From: Tritrichomonas foetus
Taxonomy: Eukaryota > Parabasalia > Tritrichomonadida > Tritrichomonadidae
Direction of reading: 5' to 3'
Length of the DNA stretch: 64,000 nucleotides
Assembly: GCA_001839685.1 (NCBI GenBank)
Contig: MLAK01000594.1
Location: forward strand, 56,320 to 120,319
Positions 8,569 to 18,139 of this stretch are shown one piece after another; the stretch's first letter is position 1; the number at the start of each line of letters is the position of its first letter. The notes beneath the pieces were generated by a model. The model was given only the letters and a program-made list of their open reading frames with translations. It was not told the DNA's origin and did no database searches. The translations under genes were made by a program, and so were the position numbers.

Positions 8569-9504
8569 TTACACTTTTTGTGAAAGAACTTTCACTAATT
8601 CGTTCTTCTTTTCCTGACTCAAATTTTTCGGCCATGATATTTGGGGATGGACGATTACATCACCGAACTCACCAGGATATAAATATTTAGCTAATCCCTT
8701 CTCTTTAATTCGAATTATATCGTCACATGAAAGTGGTCCATCATGTGAAATGATAATATCTGATCCATCAATTCCTTTGACTGTGCGAGTGAAACCTAAT
8801 AATGCTTCTCTAAGTGTTATTTCAAGATTCATGTGCAAGTCACTACCTTTTCTAGTGAAGAGGGGATGCTTTTTGCTGACAATTGTCACTTCAATATCAC
8901 CCGGCGAATTAACCTCTGAAACATCACCGGCATTCTCAAAAAGTACGATAGTTCCTTCTTCGCATCCCTTTTCAACAACTAAATTTAAAGTTACGTTTTC
9001 TTGAACTGTTGGACGTCCTCGACATTTTTCGCATGAGAATCCTGCTTCTGGGCAGCGGCACATTGTTCGACGAGTTACATGGAGTGGGTAATTTTTGCCA
9101 GTATGAAAATTGATCAAATCGACTGGATAGATAATACGAATAGTTTTCCCTTTGTTTCTTACTTGAGTAACACTATCATCTTCTTGGCCTGCTGGGTGAA
9201 GTGGATTAAATTCTGCTGAGTTTTTCGGAGCTTCATAAATATGGACACCTGATTCGCCCCAGAGGTCGTAAACTCGTCTTTTGTTGAAGTCTCTGAGAAC
9301 TGCGTAGGCATCATTAATATCGTTGAATTTATCGATTGCTTGTGGGTTGTTTTTGTTTTTATCTGGATGGTATTTTTTGGAAAGTGCTCGATAGGAATTC
9401 TCAATCTCGCGCTGGACACAGTCGTGCTTTAAATTTAATATTTCGTAGAAATCACGGGTACCTTCTTTCGAAATGAGGGAAATCAAGAAGAAGATATTTA
9501 ACAT
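8569..9504 (-). CDS. ER-type DnaJ co-chaperone (ERdj3/Scj1-like)
   Basis: The 311-residue product starts with a hydrophobic leader (Met-Leu-Asn-Ile-Phe-Phe-Leu-Ile), consistent with ER import. A J-domain with His-Pro-Asp at about residues 46-48 follows, then a linker. A reduced Cys motif region (about residues 140-160, Cys-x-Cys...Cys-x2-Cys) is followed by the two beta-rich substrate-binding domains ending in typical DnaJ C-terminal sequence. J-proteins stimulate Hsp70 ATPase; the ER version works with BiP in folding secretory proteins. An upstream in-frame ATG at 9546 exists. I chose 9504 because it begins the signal peptide and has an initiator-like TCATT and an AAGGTCAA motif immediately before it. 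The zinc region is shorter than in canonical DnaJ, as in DNAJB11. Confidence 0.85.
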   Translation of the reverse strand: MLNIFFLISLISKEGTRDFYEILNLKHDCVQREIENSYRALSKKYHPDKNKNNPQAIDKFNDINDAYAVLRDFNKRRVYDLWGESGVHIYEAPKNSAEFNPLHPAGQEDDSVTQVRNKGKTIRIIYPVDLINFHTGKNYPLHVTRRTMCRCPEAGFSCEKCRGRPTVQENVTLNLVVEKGCEEGTIVLFENAGDVSEVNSPGDIEVTIVSKKHPLFTRKGSDLHMNLEITLREALLGFTRTVKGIDGSDIIISHDGPLSCDDIIRIKEKGLAKYLYPGEFGDVIVHPQISWPKNLSQEKKNELVKVLSQKV

Positions 9505-9850
9505 AATGAATTTGACCTTTAAGGTGAATACATATATCACAATCATTGGCCGTGTCGTGCAATTTCTTTTCGTCTAAACACTTTTTCTAGTGGGCTAACA
9601 GATATATATATTTGAAAATAGCTTACTTAAAAATAATAACTTTATATAACTGATTTTATATCATAAAATAATGATAGTGCTTCAAGAAAGCACGAGCGAA
9701 AAGTAAATAAAAAAAAAGTTCGTTCTCGTGAAATGAAGTTACGGTATTCATGATGTTTAGACATTTTTTATAAAATAATTGAGTTTAAAACTAGCAAAAA
9801 TCTTAAGAATAGAACTTTTATATAAAAGATAGACGATTTTCTATAAAAAT
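9505..9850. other. Upstream region of the J-protein gene
   Basis: TTTGACCTTT at 9511-9520 (AAAGGTCAAA on the gene strand) lies a few bases before the J-protein ATG. Nothing else is recognisable up to the foldback element. Confidence 0.5.
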
Positions 9851-10150
9851 GGCAGGATTTTTTTTCCTATGAGTTTTGTTTTTTGACACTAAAAATGGGT
9901 AAATGTGATGTGACTTTGCGGGCCCCTTCGACTCATTCGGCCATTGGAAGAGGTGCTGCCACGTGACCACAGCTTCGGATCGCTTCGCTCCCTCCGCTGT
10001 GTTCACGTGGCGCACCTCCTCCATGTCGAAGTGACCCAAAGAACCAGCAAAGTTCACATCACATTTACCCATTAGGTTTTTTCCACTTTTGACCTTTATT
10101 TGACCTTTCACTTCACATTTACAAAACTCATAGGAAAATAAATCTCTGCC
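9851..10150. mobile_element. Foldback/MITE-like element, copy 1, with 8-bp target duplication
   Basis: This is a 300-bp element. Its ends are inverted repeats of about 28 bp: GGCAGGATTT...CCTATGAGTTTTG at the left and its complement ending CTCTGCC at the right. ATAAAAAT flanks it perfectly on both sides (9843-9850 and 10151-10158), an 8-bp target duplication. The GC-rich interior folds back on itself: TGTGATGTGACTTTGC pairs with GCAAAGTTCACATCACA, and CTTCGAC/CCACGTGACCACAGC pair with GCTGTGTTCACGTGG/GTCGAAG. It has no coding capacity. An 8-bp duplication fits hAT- or MULE-mobilised MITEs. Related copies are at 49207 and 57420. Confidence 0.85.
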
Positions 10151-10235
10151 ATAAAAATCATAAAAATCGAAATTAATCCGTAAGTTTTAATGACAATCCA
10201 GGTCATTAGTGGCATTCATCATTCTTGTATAATTC

Positions 10236-11153
10236 TTAGTTGATTTTTTCATATGGTTGAGAATCAACAAGATCTTTATCGTTGATTGTTGAAATGGAAC
10301 TATTTGTTTGATCATTACCTGCAGTCAATTGACCATTCTTCTTTTTTTGCCTTCTTTGCCTTAATTTATAATATGCGCAAAGTATCAAAAGAAGCCACTG
10401 TTGAATTGCCGACGACAAAGTTGATAAATATGTTGTCCAATCATCATTATTTCCAACCATCATGAATATTGCATTCATTGTACCACCTGGAGCTTGAATA
10501 GCCAAAGTAATTAAAGAAAGTGATCCGTTATCTTTTAACTTGCATGTTGTGATAAATTGTGGAAGATATTGGCAAACAGTTATAAATGTTGAAATAGTTC
10601 CAATAACCTTTCCATATCGAATGACATGACTTGAAGCGAAACCAAATCTAAATCCCAAAATTATAAAAGTTGCAAAAGTTGTCAGAGATACTGCAAATAA
10701 AATTGATGACAATATTATGGTCAATTTCCACTCTCGTTGGATTCCTTCAAGAGTCCTTTTTGGTCGTTCTTTCCAATCAAAAAATACAAATATCATGACA
10801 GCAATTGGCAAATAGAAAATCCACAAGATGAACAAATTCCCAAAAGTTAGCTGTCTCGGTAAAGTTCTTGTTAGTGAGATTTGCATCATGCCTGTGAAAT
10901 CTGCGGCATGCAAACAAAAAACATTTAGAACGACAAAAAATTGACTCATGCTTGTCACCAAAACAAAAAATGAACTGATTCCATAACTTGATCGGAGCCT
11001 GACAATCCTGATTAATTGAGGAACGACTGATATTGCAGTTCCAACAAAAATGCATGCGCCTGTGGCAATCCAAAGTGGCTCAACAATATGATAGCATCGG
11101 ATATAATCTAAGAAGCCTGCCCATGAATAGTCGAAGCCAGAAAAATCATCCAT
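10236..11153 (-). CDS. PQ-loop repeat membrane protein (lysosomal amino-acid transporter type)
   Basis: The 305-residue protein has about seven hydrophobic segments and two PQ-loop motifs, Val-Val-Pro-Gln-Leu at about residue 45 and Tyr-Leu-Pro-Gln-Phe at about residue 198. Each is followed by the usual Ser/Gly-rich exit. A hydrophilic tail rich in Lys, Asn and Ser follows residue 270. PQ-loop proteins of this size (Ypq/PQLC2, cystinosin, KDEL-receptor relatives) sit in vacuolar, lysosomal or Golgi membranes, and several export amino acids by proton coupling. The substrate cannot be told from sequence. ATG at 11153. It is divergent from the KANSL2-like gene across about 375 bp that contain a TTGACCTTT motif. 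Confidence 0.75.
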   Translation of the reverse strand: MDDFSGFDYSWAGFLDYIRCYHIVEPLWIATGACIFVGTAISVVPQLIRIVRLRSSYGISSFFVLVTSMSQFFVVLNVFCLHAADFTGMMQISLTRTLPRQLTFGNLFILWIFYLPIAVMIFVFFDWKERPKRTLEGIQREWKLTIILSSILFAVSLTTFATFIILGFRFGFASSHVIRYGKVIGTISTFITVCQYLPQFITTCKLKDNGSLSLITLAIQAPGGTMNAIFMMVGNNDDWTTYLSTLSSAIQQWLLLILCAYYKLRQRRQKKKNGQLTAGNDQTNSSISTINDKDLVDSQPYEKIN

Positions 11154-11529
11154 TTTTTCCCTTGGTTTTTAACTTCACCTGATTATTTGAAAAAGTTATC
11201 TACATTTCAATAACATTTGAAAGATAATGTTACGAAAAAGCCGAGGATTTGAATAATCTTTGAAATTCATGAATCATTTGGCACACTCGTTGAGAATAAA
11301 CCTCAGAAAATTCTATCATACGATGTATTTTCTAAACAGAAAATGTGATTTGTGAAGATAATTGACCTTTTTCGATATGAACACTCAAATTTATTTTTGA
11401 TAGGAAATGACTTTTGATATAAAAAATGAACGGTTTAGAATTTCTTCGAGAAAAGGTTAAATGGTAATTAGGATTTCACCTTTATGACTATATATAGTCA
11501 ATTATGGGTAAATTAAGGTTAATTTTAAA
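11154..11529. promoter_or_regulatory. Divergent promoter region
   Basis: It separates the PQ-loop gene (minus) from the KANSL2-like gene (plus). TTGACCTTT lies at about 11362 and the M3-type octamer AACGGTTT at 11429-11436. Initiation sites are not determinable by eye. Confidence 0.4.
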
Positions 11530-12138
11530 ATGGATTCATCACATATTTTTCACAACTTTCTTCGAGAGAAAAAAATAGGAGGCATTTCTTCTACGATCCC
11601 TGATGAAATTGGAAGATTTCGGAATGGAGTTCCAGTTTCAGACGATTTAATCCATATTCCAGACATTGAACAATTTCCTATCGCACCAGCTGAAAAGGCC
11701 GAATATTTACCCGAAAATGAACTCAAATTATTATTTGCACAAGCACAACTCGAAGCCATCCACGCAGATCCAGCAACAAGCAATTCTGCTTCGTCAGATA
11801 TCGTCGATCCAATTCTCGAAATTCCAGGCGAGTTTGATTCAATCGAAGATTTCATTCAATTCAAAAGAGAACTCACGACCGTTTATAAGAAGAGAAGTGA
11901 TGATCTTCAATGGGAGATCCCCATCGGCGTTTGCAAAGACCCACTCTGCCTGAATTCAACAGCACCAGGTTTCGACTATTGTCTCTATCATATTCCGAAA
12001 GATAAGAAATACCAATCTCTCGGATTGGTTACGAAATGTCAAGCTCGTGTTGAAGACCATGAATGCACAATTCCATGCAGCATCGGACAGCAAAAATGCT
12101 CTTTCCATAGATCTATGCCAAAGGAAGCTAACAAGTAA
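11530..12138 (+). CDS. KANSL2/INO80D-type zinc-finger protein
   Basis: The C-terminal 70 residues of this 202-residue protein carry a Cys/His set: Cys-x4-Cys, then Tyr-Cys-x2-His-Ile-x2-Asp, then Cys...Cys...Cys-x2-His. The spacing and the YC..HI..D core match the C3H-C3H domain (zf-C3Hc3H) of KANSL2 and INO80D, subunits of the NSL acetyltransferase and INO80 remodelling complexes. The N-terminal 130 residues are acidic with helical stretches and no known domain. It is short for the family and may represent a minimal one-domain form. A chromatin role is inferred from family membership only. ATG at 11530. Confidence 0.6.
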   Translation: MDSSHIFHNFLREKKIGGISSTIPDEIGRFRNGVPVSDDLIHIPDIEQFPIAPAEKAEYLPENELKLLFAQAQLEAIHADPATSNSASSDIVDPILEIPGEFDSIEDFIQFKRELTTVYKKRSDDLQWEIPIGVCKDPLCLNSTAPGFDYCLYHIPKDKKYQSLGLVTKCQARVEDHECTIPCSIGQQKCSFHRSMPKEANK

Positions 12139-12942
12139 GTATTTATTTGATTTATTGTAATTTGATTATATTTATAAATAATATTTATAAAGTCCTATTT
12201 ATATTGTGTTCTTTTTACATAATTAAAACATTCAGTATTTAGACTTTAATAGATGATTTATTTCTTTTGATCTCTAAATTTAAATTGATAATCTTGATTT
12301 GATTTGAAATAAGAAAATCATTAACTGAAAACCATCTGTGGTTCTCATTTTCATATGTTTCTAAAAGCGTTTGGTTCATCTATCATGTCATTTGAATGCA
12401 CCTTGATAGGATAATGATGTTACATCATTGATGACATATTTATATGGGTCTAGATCAAGGCCCAAAAAACTATGAGCTAAATTAGGCCAATAAATATTTG
12501 ATTATTATATCTCGAATAATAATAATAATCAAATCGAAATGAATATAAGAGAGAGAATTATAATTATCTAAGATGAATTTTACACGAAAGAGATAATATT
12601 GGGTCAAGGTTTTTTTACTTTTTTGTGGCTTAGATCTTTTGAGTTGCCCAAGCGACATCATTAGATAGGATTTATGGTTTGTTTTAGTGAAATTTCCTTT
12701 GAAAGAAATGTCATTGACATCAATGATAATCTATGTTTTATGGGAAATATACAATATATAATCATAATGGCATCGGAAATATGTATATAACAATCAATAA
12801 AATTATGATAGATCTTGTATTCTCATTTGATTAATCTAAGAAAGATAGACAATCACAAAAAATTACATGATCCCATAATTATATTGAATTATATAGTCAA
12901 TTTGCCAATTTCAGTGTTTTATATTGACAGGTTGCCACATTG
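12139..12942. other. Intergenic, about 800 bp
   Basis: AT-rich, with no ORF or RNA supported. A small near-palindrome (AATGATGTTACATCATT) sits near 12415-12431. Nothing else stands out. Confidence 0.6.
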
Positions 12943-13611
12943 ATGTTATTCCTTTTCTTTTCAAATTGTTTCTCTTTCTTGCAATGCCTTTCATTTAGTG
13001 GTCATAAAGAAGTATGCGCTAGATTTAAAAATTGCATTTATATCAATAAAACATGTTTCCAAAAATCAATTAAAAATGAAAATATAATTCCAATATCCAA
13101 TTCCGAAATTGGATCCTGCTATACTGTATATAGTGAAGATGGATGTGCTAATTGTATTTCTCGAGTTCCTTCCATACAATGCGGCTGGTGTTTAAGTCTT
13201 GGTGTTTGTACTGAAGGTAATGAGATGGGATCAAATGGTGCCAAGTGTGAAAAAGAAGATTGGCAATTTAATAAGACCAAATGTAATCATGAAACATGCA
13301 ATGCTGCCAATAGCAAAAATAAATGCCGAATGCCATGCATCTGGAATAACAAGCAAAACAAATGTGTTATTTCTCAAAATGATGTCATAAATCGGCAAGA
13401 ATTCAAAATAAATGCTCTTTTTGAAACAGGAAGTGTATTACTCACTAATAAAACCAAGTTTATATTAATTGGAACGGGGATAGGAGTTGGCATTACTCTA
13501 ATTATAACAATTGTGTTAGTGGTAATTATTAAGAAAAAGAAAACTCCGGTTTATCAAAAATTACCATTAATGGAAAGCAAGTTTAATCTTGACAGATTAC
13601 CCCCTGCATAA
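12943..13611 (+). CDS. Type I membrane protein with a PSI-like Cys-rich ectodomain
   Basis: The 222-residue protein has a hydrophobic signal peptide (Leu-Phe-Leu-Phe-Phe-Ser...) and a Cys-rich ectodomain. The ectodomain includes a PSI-like pattern, Cys-Ala-Asn-Cys...Cys-Gly-Trp-Cys...Cys, at about residues 67-110. Another Cys pair set (Cys-Arg-Met-Pro-Cys-Ile-Trp) and one transmembrane helix (about residues 175-198) follow, then a short tail starting Lys-Lys-Lys-Lys and containing a Tyr-Gln-Lys-Leu sequence that could act in endocytic sorting. PSI domains support extracellular or receptor folds; the ligand is unknown. I start at ATG 12943, one codon inside the longest frame. The stop lies in a TAAATAAA context, which may double as a polyadenylation signal. 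Confidence 0.7.
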   Translation: MLFLFFSNCFSFLQCLSFSGHKEVCARFKNCIYINKTCFQKSIKNENIIPISNSEIGSCYTVYSEDGCANCISRVPSIQCGWCLSLGVCTEGNEMGSNGAKCEKEDWQFNKTKCNHETCNAANSKNKCRMPCIWNNKQNKCVISQNDVINRQEFKINALFETGSVLLTNKTKFILIGTGIGVGITLIITIVLVVIIKKKKTPVYQKLPLMESKFNLDRLPPA

Positions 13612-13901
13612 ATAAAATTCAAAAATTGTAATAGTATATAAACATAAAAGTTCCATTATTTTATTTCCTTTTACTCATTAAGAATCTTTCTTTATTTCTA
13701 CTAGAGCTATTTCACATCATCAAACAGTTTATATTTCAAGAAATATCAATCTGTTTGCAATAATTACAGATTATCTGCACCAAATTTTGTTCATGTTTAA
13801 AATTTAAGTGTTGTTTTGAAAATCAAAAACAAGAAAAAATGAAAGAAAAACAAAACTTTATTATTCCGATTAATTACACTTCATTATAAAACCTATTCTT
13901 C

Positions 13902-15263
13902 TTAAGAAGGTGAGACTTCATCAGTTGCTCCTGATTCAGTATTATTACTAATATTATTTAAAGTTGTAAGTGTGTATGTTGCCACATCGTCTGACAGTTG
14001 AAGATTTTTCAGAAGTTGTGGAACACCAAGCCTAGTCATTTCATCTGCTGCTATTGGATAATTTGAAAGAACTGTCAAAAATGTCATTGCATAAACCTGT
14101 AAATTAGGACACTCTTTCAAGTGCCTCACTGCCACTTCAAGAAACATAAGAGATTCTGGAATGAATGCAAATCTACAAAGTTTATCAAGAAGTAAATATC
14201 CTCGAGTATAAACTTGATCTAAATTCAAAGCAATAATTACAGACAGATAATCATGAACAAAATTTGATGCAGATAATCTTGCCAAGAATTCTGGGGTAAT
14301 TGGGAATCGTCTTATTGCAGAGCATATTGTTTCAATATAATCAATTTTCTGTGTTTTGATGATACGATCAAAGAATTTAGGAATATCATCGTTCATTGCA
14401 ACAAGCGGTCGATTTTCAGGTAAAATCAAAATCACTAAAATAATTTGGAGTTGTAAAGTTTCATCTAATCTTGATTGTGCTGATAACCAAAATCCAGATA
14501 ATGATAACATTATATGCGCAACAGAAGGGGCTCTACAAAGAGATAAAATTGCAATTTTGGCCCATTTCAAAGCACGAGTTCCACGAAGAACACATTCAAT
14601 CAAATCTTTTGTGGGAATTTCAGGACTTGAAAAACATAAAAGTTGAATAGCGGCAAGTGAAATTGCATTATTATCATTTTTGAGATGATTTATTAAAGTT
14701 GTTGAAGAAACAGGTACAACTGGTGGTTTTAATGCAATAAGTGCATTATAAGCATTTAAAACAATCTCACTATCAGAAGATTCCAAGCATGCAACAAATA
14801 CGCCAAGGATGTATTTAAGACGGCCTTCACGAACAGGTGCCAGTTTAGACACAAGTTTAAATAGAGAATGAATTAAAGGCCTTGCAGCTTGATTCGAAAT
14901 GAAGGTTTCAGCTCTCATGATTAGGGAATCAACAACAGTCCAATCAACATTCATGTCTGTAAAGAAATCACAAAGAATAGAATAAAGACGAACAATCTTC
15001 ATTGGAAAAGAAGGAATCAACGAATCTAATTTCCGAACAAGATCAGTTGTCGCTGCTTCAGGATGTTTCTCAAAAATTGGAATTAAACAAGACAATGCTA
15101 ATCCACCTATGTCTTTGTTATCAAAAGGTAATTTCAAGAAGTCATTTGTTGAAATATACATTTCAAGACAATTTGGTTGCGAAGAAATTAATTTTAAGAG
15201 TTCAAATAACGTATTGCCTAAAACTTCAACAGATGGATTACATGCAAAGATTTCTTGTATTGC
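13902..15263 (-). pseudogene. C-terminal armadillo/HEAT region of the TKL kinase, after an in-frame stop
   Basis: This helical-repeat region of about 450 residues follows the kinase in exactly the same reading frame, separated only by TAA at 15264-15266 (minus). Translation just past the stop (Ala-Ile-Gln-Glu-Ile-Phe-Ala-Cys-Asn-Pro...) is clearly coding and leads directly into Met 15161. The repeats are hydrophobic two-helix units typical of the long tails of trichomonad TKL kinases. Either the gene carries a nonsense mutation, the stop is read through, or the base call is wrong. An independent start at 15161 would discard coding-like sequence. Confidence 0.75.
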
Positions 15264-16325
15264 TTAATAAAATTTCATACAACTGTCTTTATCTAAATTG
15301 TTTGTATATTCAATAATTTGAGTTGTGTTGTTTTTCATAAAAAGCGATGGAATATTCATATTTGCAACATTTTGAGATTTAAACTGAGCAGGCTGTTGTG
15401 ATTTCCATTGGTCGATGGCTTGAACAACTCTTTTGACTGAATCTGGACTCGCGTCTCGAAATGACACTTTTCCAGTGGCAAACCATTCATAGATTGTGGC
15501 AAAACTTGGACGATCAGATGGCTTTTGACTCCAGCAGAGTTGCATCAATTTTTTAATGGAGTGGCTGGCGAGTGGAGGCATTGGAGGCCTTTCATGACGA
15601 TTATACACGATTTCCATGATTTGAGGTGGTCTCAATCCACGAAATGGTGCTTTCCCTGTTTCCAATTCCCATAGAATTAATGCATAGGAATAAACATCAA
15701 CTTTGTTTGTGTATTCCATCTGACCGAAAAATTCAGGCGCCATCCATGCTGGCGTGCCAACTTTTTGTGTAATTAGTGCATTGTCATAATCTTCTAAAAT
15801 TCTGGAAACTCCAAAATCGCAAACTTTTGGCAATAAATTATCATCCATGAGAACATTCTGCGATTTGAGATCTCTGTGTATAATGTTTTGCTCATGGAGT
15901 CGAGCCATTCCACCAGCTATTCCAATGGCTATCATGTTTTTCTGATCGGGTGAAAAAACAGTATTTTGCTTCTTATCACTTATCATTGAATGCAGTGACC
16001 CGTTTTGCATGTATTCCGTAATAATCGAATAAGGCGGAGTTGCTGTAAAGCCAATAAATGGCAATAGGAAGGGATGATCATTTTTCGAAAATATTTCAAT
16101 TTCGCGACAGAAATATAAAAGCTTTCGACCTGTTAAGTTTTCAATAATCCATTCTTTGATTGCGACTTGTTTCCCGTTCGATTTTTGGCGTGCTAAAAAT
16201 ACTCTTCCATATCCACCAATTCCAATTTCTTTTTGCATTTCAAAATCGTCCAAAGAAACAAGATATCGTGCGAGTTCAACTTTTAGTCGTTCAAAAAATG
16301 CTTTAGGATCATCGTATGTCGACAT
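15264..16325 (-). CDS. TKL-type protein kinase domain (N-terminal part)
   Basis: The kinase hallmarks are complete: glycine loop Gly-x-Gly-Gly-Tyr-Gly-x-Val, Val-Ala-Ile-Lys, Glu in helix C, His-Arg-Asp-Leu-Lys-x3-Asn, Asp-Phe-Gly and Ala-Pro-Glu. The Trp-Met-Ala-Pro-Glu activation-loop end and the Leu-Trp-Glu-Leu-x-Thr-Gly block point to the tyrosine-kinase-like class. It should be catalytically active on Ser/Thr. The N-terminal 30 residues are helical. I start at ATG 16325; the longest frame begins three codons earlier at a TTG. The product ends at TAA 15264-15266, after which the same frame continues as an armadillo-like region, so the native protein was probably about 810 residues. Confidence 0.85.
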   Translation of the reverse strand: MSTYDDPKAFFERLKVELARYLVSLDDFEMQKEIGIGGYGRVFLARQKSNGKQVAIKEWIIENLTGRKLLYFCREIEIFSKNDHPFLLPFIGFTATPPYSIITEYMQNGSLHSMISDKKQNTVFSPDQKNMIAIGIAGGMARLHEQNIIHRDLKSQNVLMDDNLLPKVCDFGVSRILEDYDNALITQKVGTPAWMAPEFFGQMEYTNKVDVYSYALILWELETGKAPFRGLRPPQIMEIVYNRHERPPMPPLASHSIKKLMQLCWSQKPSDRPSFATIYEWFATGKVSFRDASPDSVKRVVQAIDQWKSQQPAQFKSQNVANMNIPSLFMKNNTTQIIEYTNNLDKDSCMKFY

Positions 16326-16824
16326 TGATCGCAATGAAGTTTATTTGCTTTCTTTCAATTCTATCGAATAGATTTCTATCGATTTTATTTCAAAAACTAC
16401 CATTAGATTCACTTTTTGTTGAAGATTTTTCCAACAAAATTTCTTTGAAGCACATTTTTCTATTTATTCCTTTTCAATTCTCATTGTCTATATGAAGCAC
16501 CTCAACCATATAAACTATTAAAAATTGAATCAAAATATATAGAAATATCTTTTTCAGAAGAGTTTCGATTCCATTCTATTCAATATTCAATATTCATTTT
16601 CAAATCTTTTGGACATAAATTAGCACTTATCTCAACTTTGGAAGACATAAAAAATTATTCATACAGTTTTTTCAATATATCATAAAAATCATATTAGAAA
16701 ACTCAATCATAATCATAATCACAATCATAATCATCAAGAAGAAAATAATTAAAAAAAAAGTATTATCTGATCAATCAACATATAGATTTTTATAAAATAA
16801 TATTCTACTAAAAATATAACCTAG
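16326..16824. other. Intergenic, about 500 bp
   Basis: It lies between the TKL kinase start and the end of the UBX gene. A short TCATAA-type microsatellite runs at about 16705-16735. No gene is seen. Confidence 0.6.
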
Positions 16825-17721
16825 TTACTCATCATCTTCCTCTTCCTCATCATCATCAGAATCGACAAAAACAGTTTCTTTTTTCGCAAACTTTAGTTCA
16901 GCAAATGTCTTCTCAAAATCTTGGGTTGAAAGTGTTTTTGTTGGAAATCCGAAAGTAATTTTTGGCTCGTTTGGTGCGAAGTCGACTGAAACGTAATCAT
17001 ATAAAAGCTTGGCCTTATCAGTGATAAAAAATTCTCTGAATTTTGGCGGTTGGTTTGCTATCATGAATTTAACACTCAATTTGTGAGGTGAATCCTTTGG
17101 AGGAGGTGCAGGCATCGAATTATATCTTCTGAGGGCATTTTGGACTTTTTGCTCTCTGTTTTCAATGGCCTCCTTTTTCTTCTTTTCTTCTTGCATTTTC
17201 TCCTCTTCAATTCGCTGGGCCTCTTTCAAAACTTCCTCATATTGTTGATCTTGATCAGTGATGATCGTTCTGTTGGATTGATGGGCGATGTACTTAGCGC
17301 GTCTATCGTAGAGTTCTTGTGACAACTGACGAATGTGATTTGATGCACGGAAGAGATCGTCAATATCTACTATCTTATCGATTAGTTGGGCGTCTGCTGG
17401 ATTTCGGGTCGGACAAAAGAAAAGACCAATGAATGGAAGTGAATCAATGGCGTACGAGCGACAAATATCGAATGCGCATTGGGAATTAAATGGTGCGGTA
17501 TAAACGATAAAATCTTCTTCGGGCATGTCCAAAGGGACCTCTATTTTCTTGTTGTTGAGTGTAAGATTCAAAATTAGAAGTTTTCCTTGATTTGAGCAAT
17601 CGATAATTGCACTTTTTAATGATGTCGACGGATTGCACTTTGCATTAGGTGGATCATAGTCATACCCGAATGAATTAAAAAACCTATTCAGGCACTTACC
17701 CATTTTCGAAAAGTAATTCAT
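16825..17721 (-). CDS. UAS-coiled coil-UBX protein (FAF/UBXD8-like)
   Basis: The 298-residue product shows a thioredoxin-like UAS region (about residues 30-150), with an Ile-Asp-Ser-Leu-Pro-Phe-Ile-Gly strand-loop. A strongly charged coiled coil follows (about 160-210, Glu/Lys-rich). A C-terminal UBX-type ubiquitin fold has the Phe-x-Phe-Pro-x-Lys loop in place of the canonical Phe-Pro-Arg, and the protein ends in a purely acidic tail. This order is that of FAF1/FAF2 proteins, which bind Cdc48/p97 through UBX and act in ER-associated degradation or lipid-droplet turnover. A hydrophobic stretch upstream of ATG 17721 is in frame but has only a TTG start. If translated it would resemble the UBXD8 membrane hairpin. 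Confidence 0.75.
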   Translation of the reverse strand: MNYFSKMGKCLNRFFNSFGYDYDPPNAKCNPSTSLKSAIIDCSNQGKLLILNLTLNNKKIEVPLDMPEEDFIVYTAPFNSQCAFDICRSYAIDSLPFIGLFFCPTRNPADAQLIDKIVDIDDLFRASNHIRQLSQELYDRRAKYIAHQSNRTIITDQDQQYEEVLKEAQRIEEEKMQEEKKKKEAIENREQKVQNALRRYNSMPAPPPKDSPHKLSVKFMIANQPPKFREFFITDKAKLLYDYVSVDFAPNEPKITFGFPTKTLSTQDFEKTFAELKFAKKETVFVDSDDDEEEEDDE

Positions 17722-18139
17722 GAGGAAATCGAAAAGAAATATGAAAATAGATTTCAATACTTTATTCAAATTATTGCATTTTGTCTGGATAATTTTATTG
17801 AAAAATGTCTGAAATGGTTCTATTTTCTTTGAATTAATTGAATAGGTTTATCTTTGGTTGAACAAGTAACTATTGAATTGTGAAAGTTTGATTTCACTAG
17901 ATCATATTTGCCTTGTCACAAGCAATTAGTCGTATTTATGTGATTTTTTTTTTTACATTTTTGTATGATATGAGAGAAGTCATGTTTGAACCATTTGTAA
18001 AATCCTGTTGAAACACTATTACATGTGAAATGCACATTTAAGAAATAATATCAATATCCATTTTCACGGAAAGATGACCTCACATAAATATAAAGAATAT
18101 ATTCAAGAAATAAACAATAGTATATTTTATATATATAAA
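17722..18139. other. Intergenic, about 420 bp
   Basis: No ORF or RNA is supported. A run of 10 T lies near 17945. Confidence 0.6.

Noticed and set aside
12136..12143. GTAAGT right after the KANSL2-like stop as a 5' splice site
   Set aside because: No ACTAACACACAG-type 3' site follows and the domain is complete before the stop.
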